64,000 bases of DNA from assembly GCF_038432375.1 (NCBI RefSeq), contig NZ_JBCAUS010000002.1, forward strand, positions 1 through 64,000, in the 5' to 3' direction. Position 1 is the first letter of the stretch. Each line of letters opens with the position of its first letter. This DNA is from Methanococcoides sp. LMO-2 (GTDB lineage: Archaea; Halobacteriota; Methanosarcinia; Methanosarcinales; Methanosarcinaceae). A program made the position numbers and the translations under genes. The notes below the pieces were generated by a model, which ran no database searches, had not been told where the DNA came from, and saw nothing but the letters and a program-made list of their open reading frames with translations. Shown one piece after another: positions 62,812 to 64,000 of this stretch.

Positions 62812-64000
62812 TCATTTACCTCCGGCAACTCTGAGCCAACAGGGCCAAGTTCGGTCAGTTCGTCAACGAAATCCTCTATGGTCTTTGCAAACTTGTCGCC
62901 TTCTGCTGCGGATATCCATTGCAGCTTCAGCCTTGCCGGGTCCAGTCCCATCTCGTCGAGAACTTCTTTCAGGTTCTCCATCCTGTGCTTTGCATCATGG
63001 TTTCCGAGTATGTAGTGACATTCATCGAGACGGCAGCCGGTAACGAGCACTCCGTCAGCGCCTACCTGCAGTGCTTCCAGCACAAAGTCCGGGTCCACGC
63101 GTCCGGCACACATGAGTTTGATGATCCTTACGTTAGTAGGGTACTGTATTCTTGATGTTCCTGCAAGGTCGGCTGAACCATAGCTGCACCAGTTGCAGAG
63201 GAATGCGATGATCAGAGGAAATTCGTCTTTTACCTCAAGGGCTGCCCTGATCTGTGCTATGATCTGCTCATCAGTGCTGTGGGGCATGGTGATCGCATCT
63301 GTGGGGCAAGATGCACTGCATGAACCGCATGTCTGGCAGGAGATCTCATCGACAACCGCCTTGCCTTCTATTACTTTGATGGTATTGAAATTACAGGTAT
63401 CTTCACATATACGACATCCGATGCATTTTTCAGGATCCACGTGTGCACTGAACGGGTCATTCTTAAGCTCGCCCTTTGCCAGCAGGCGGGTGGACCTTGC
63501 AGCAGCTGCACTTCCCTGTGCGATGGATGTCTGGATCTCCTTTGGACCTGAGGCACAGCCCGCGATGAAGACGCCGTTTATGTGTGCATCCACAGGTCTC
63601 ATCTTGGGGTGTGCGATTGAAAAGAACCTGTCAGGCCTTTTTGAGAGGTTCAGCATCTTTGCTATCGGATCTGAAGTTGTGCTGGCTTCCATTCCGGTTG
63701 CCAGGATTACAAGATCGTAAGGATCCTCACGGATGGCACACTCAAGTGTGTCCTCATAGCGAAGCTGCATCTGGCCCTGCGGGTCAGGCTGAACTTCTGC
63801 AACCTTGCCGCGGATAAAATTGATTCCCATTGATTGTGAGCGTACATAGTATTCCTCATACATCTCGCCGGACGCACGTACATCAATGTAATGGATCGTA
63901 ACATCACAATCCGGATAGCGTTCCTTTATCATCTGTGCGTTCTTCATGGAGGACATGCAGCATACTCGTGAGCAGTATGGGTTGCCGACGGTCTCGTCCC
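62808..64000 (-). CDS. hdrA: HdrA-MvhD fusion, C-terminal part (5' end outside window)
   Basis: The frame continues to the window edge (GNPYCSRVCCMSSMKNA at the edge is the HdrA pattern). Visible are the FAD-domain end (DLVILATGMEA; GVFIAGCASGPKEIQTSIAQ), two [4Fe-4S] motifs (CIGCRICEDTC; CQTCGSCSASCP), and a fused MvhD domain (IIAFLCNWCSYGSADLAGTSR; VLVTGCRLDECHYILGNHDA). HdrA with a C-terminal MvhD part is known from the HdrA2 type of Methanosarcina acetivorans, which bifurcates electrons from F420H2 to heterodisulfide and ferredoxin. The hdrB and hdrC partners are not in the window. Confidence 0.93.
   Translation of the reverse strand, partial: DETVGNPYCSRVCCMSSMKNAQMIKERYPDCDVTIHYIDVRASGEMYEEYYVRSQSMGINFIRGKVAEVQPDPQGQMQLRYEDTLECAIREDPYDLVILATGMEASTTSDPIAKMLNLSKRPDRFFSIAHPKMRPVDAHINGVFIAGCASGPKEIQTSIAQGSAAAARSTRLLAKGELKNDPFSAHVDPEKCIGCRICEDTCNFNTIKVIEGKAVVDEISCQTCGSCSASCPTDAITMPHSTDEQIIAQIRAALEVKDEFPLIIAFLCNWCSYGSADLAGTSRIQYPTNVRIIKLMCAGRVDPDFVLEALQVGADGVLVTGCRLDECHYILGNHDAKHRMENLKEVLDEMGLDPARLKLQWISAAEGDKFAKTIEDFVDELTELGPVGSELPEVNE

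Overview
The window reads as chromosomal DNA from a methanogenic archaeon of the Methanosarcinaceae, most like Methanococcoides or a close marine relative. This rests on gene content and was not tested by search. The evidence is archaeal GatE, archaeal topoisomerase I, an Lhr-type helicase, an HdrA protein fused to an MvhD domain beside an eight-cluster polyferredoxin, a glucosylglycerate gene pair, PGF-type surface proteins and TATA-box promoters with strong GGAG/GGTG ribosome sites.

Layout. 1-9.4 kb: the 3' end of a PKD surface protein, tRNA-Val(CAC), a candidate structured RNA, a two-component system with a lipoprotein, a small winged-helix regulator, two membrane proteins, and a MacB-like ABC exporter operon with a secreted accessory protein. 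9.6-15 kb: thiC, a universal stress protein, a small zinc protein, topA and a nitroreductase. 15-20 kb: the branched-chain amino acid genes ilvC, ilvN, ilvB and a citramalate/isopropylmalate synthase. 20-22.4 kb: M42 aminopeptidase and malate dehydrogenase. 22.5-28.1 kb: an AT-rich cluster of acyl carrier protein, AMP-forming ligase, PP-loop amidotransferase-like protein, NAD synthase-like protein, FabG-like reductase and an Sfp-type phosphopantetheinyl transferase, unusual for a methanogen. 28.5-30.4 kb: a cohesin-dockerin protein followed by an anchored cohesin protein. 30.5-36.5 kb: a membrane coiled-coil protein, metallophosphoesterase, Lhr helicase and adenine deaminase. 36.5-40.7 kb: glucosyl-3-phosphoglycerate phosphatase and synthase (compatible solute) with a GH15-like hydrolase. 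40.8-45.8 kb: aminotransferase, double-CDGSH protein, ferredoxin, a divergent acetolactate-synthase-like enzyme and a GNAT protein. 46-54.7 kb: argG, carB, carA, a TolB-like propeller and gatE. 58.8-64 kb: a PEP/pyruvate-binding-domain protein with a RecA-like front half, the polyferredoxin and HdrA-MvhD.

The most striking structure lies between gatE and the PEP-binding gene. A 3.9-kb segment (about 54826-58744) has 18-19-bp perfect terminal inverted repeats, is flanked by a 9-11-bp direct repeat, and carries 20-bp-period iterons at both ends, but has no recognisable transposase. Inside it two unrelated surface-protein genes each sit between the same roughly 250-bp 5' module and the same roughly 65-bp 3' module. 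They look like interchangeable gene cassettes in a non-autonomous mobile element. The acyl-carrier cluster is the second strongest candidate for an undescribed system.
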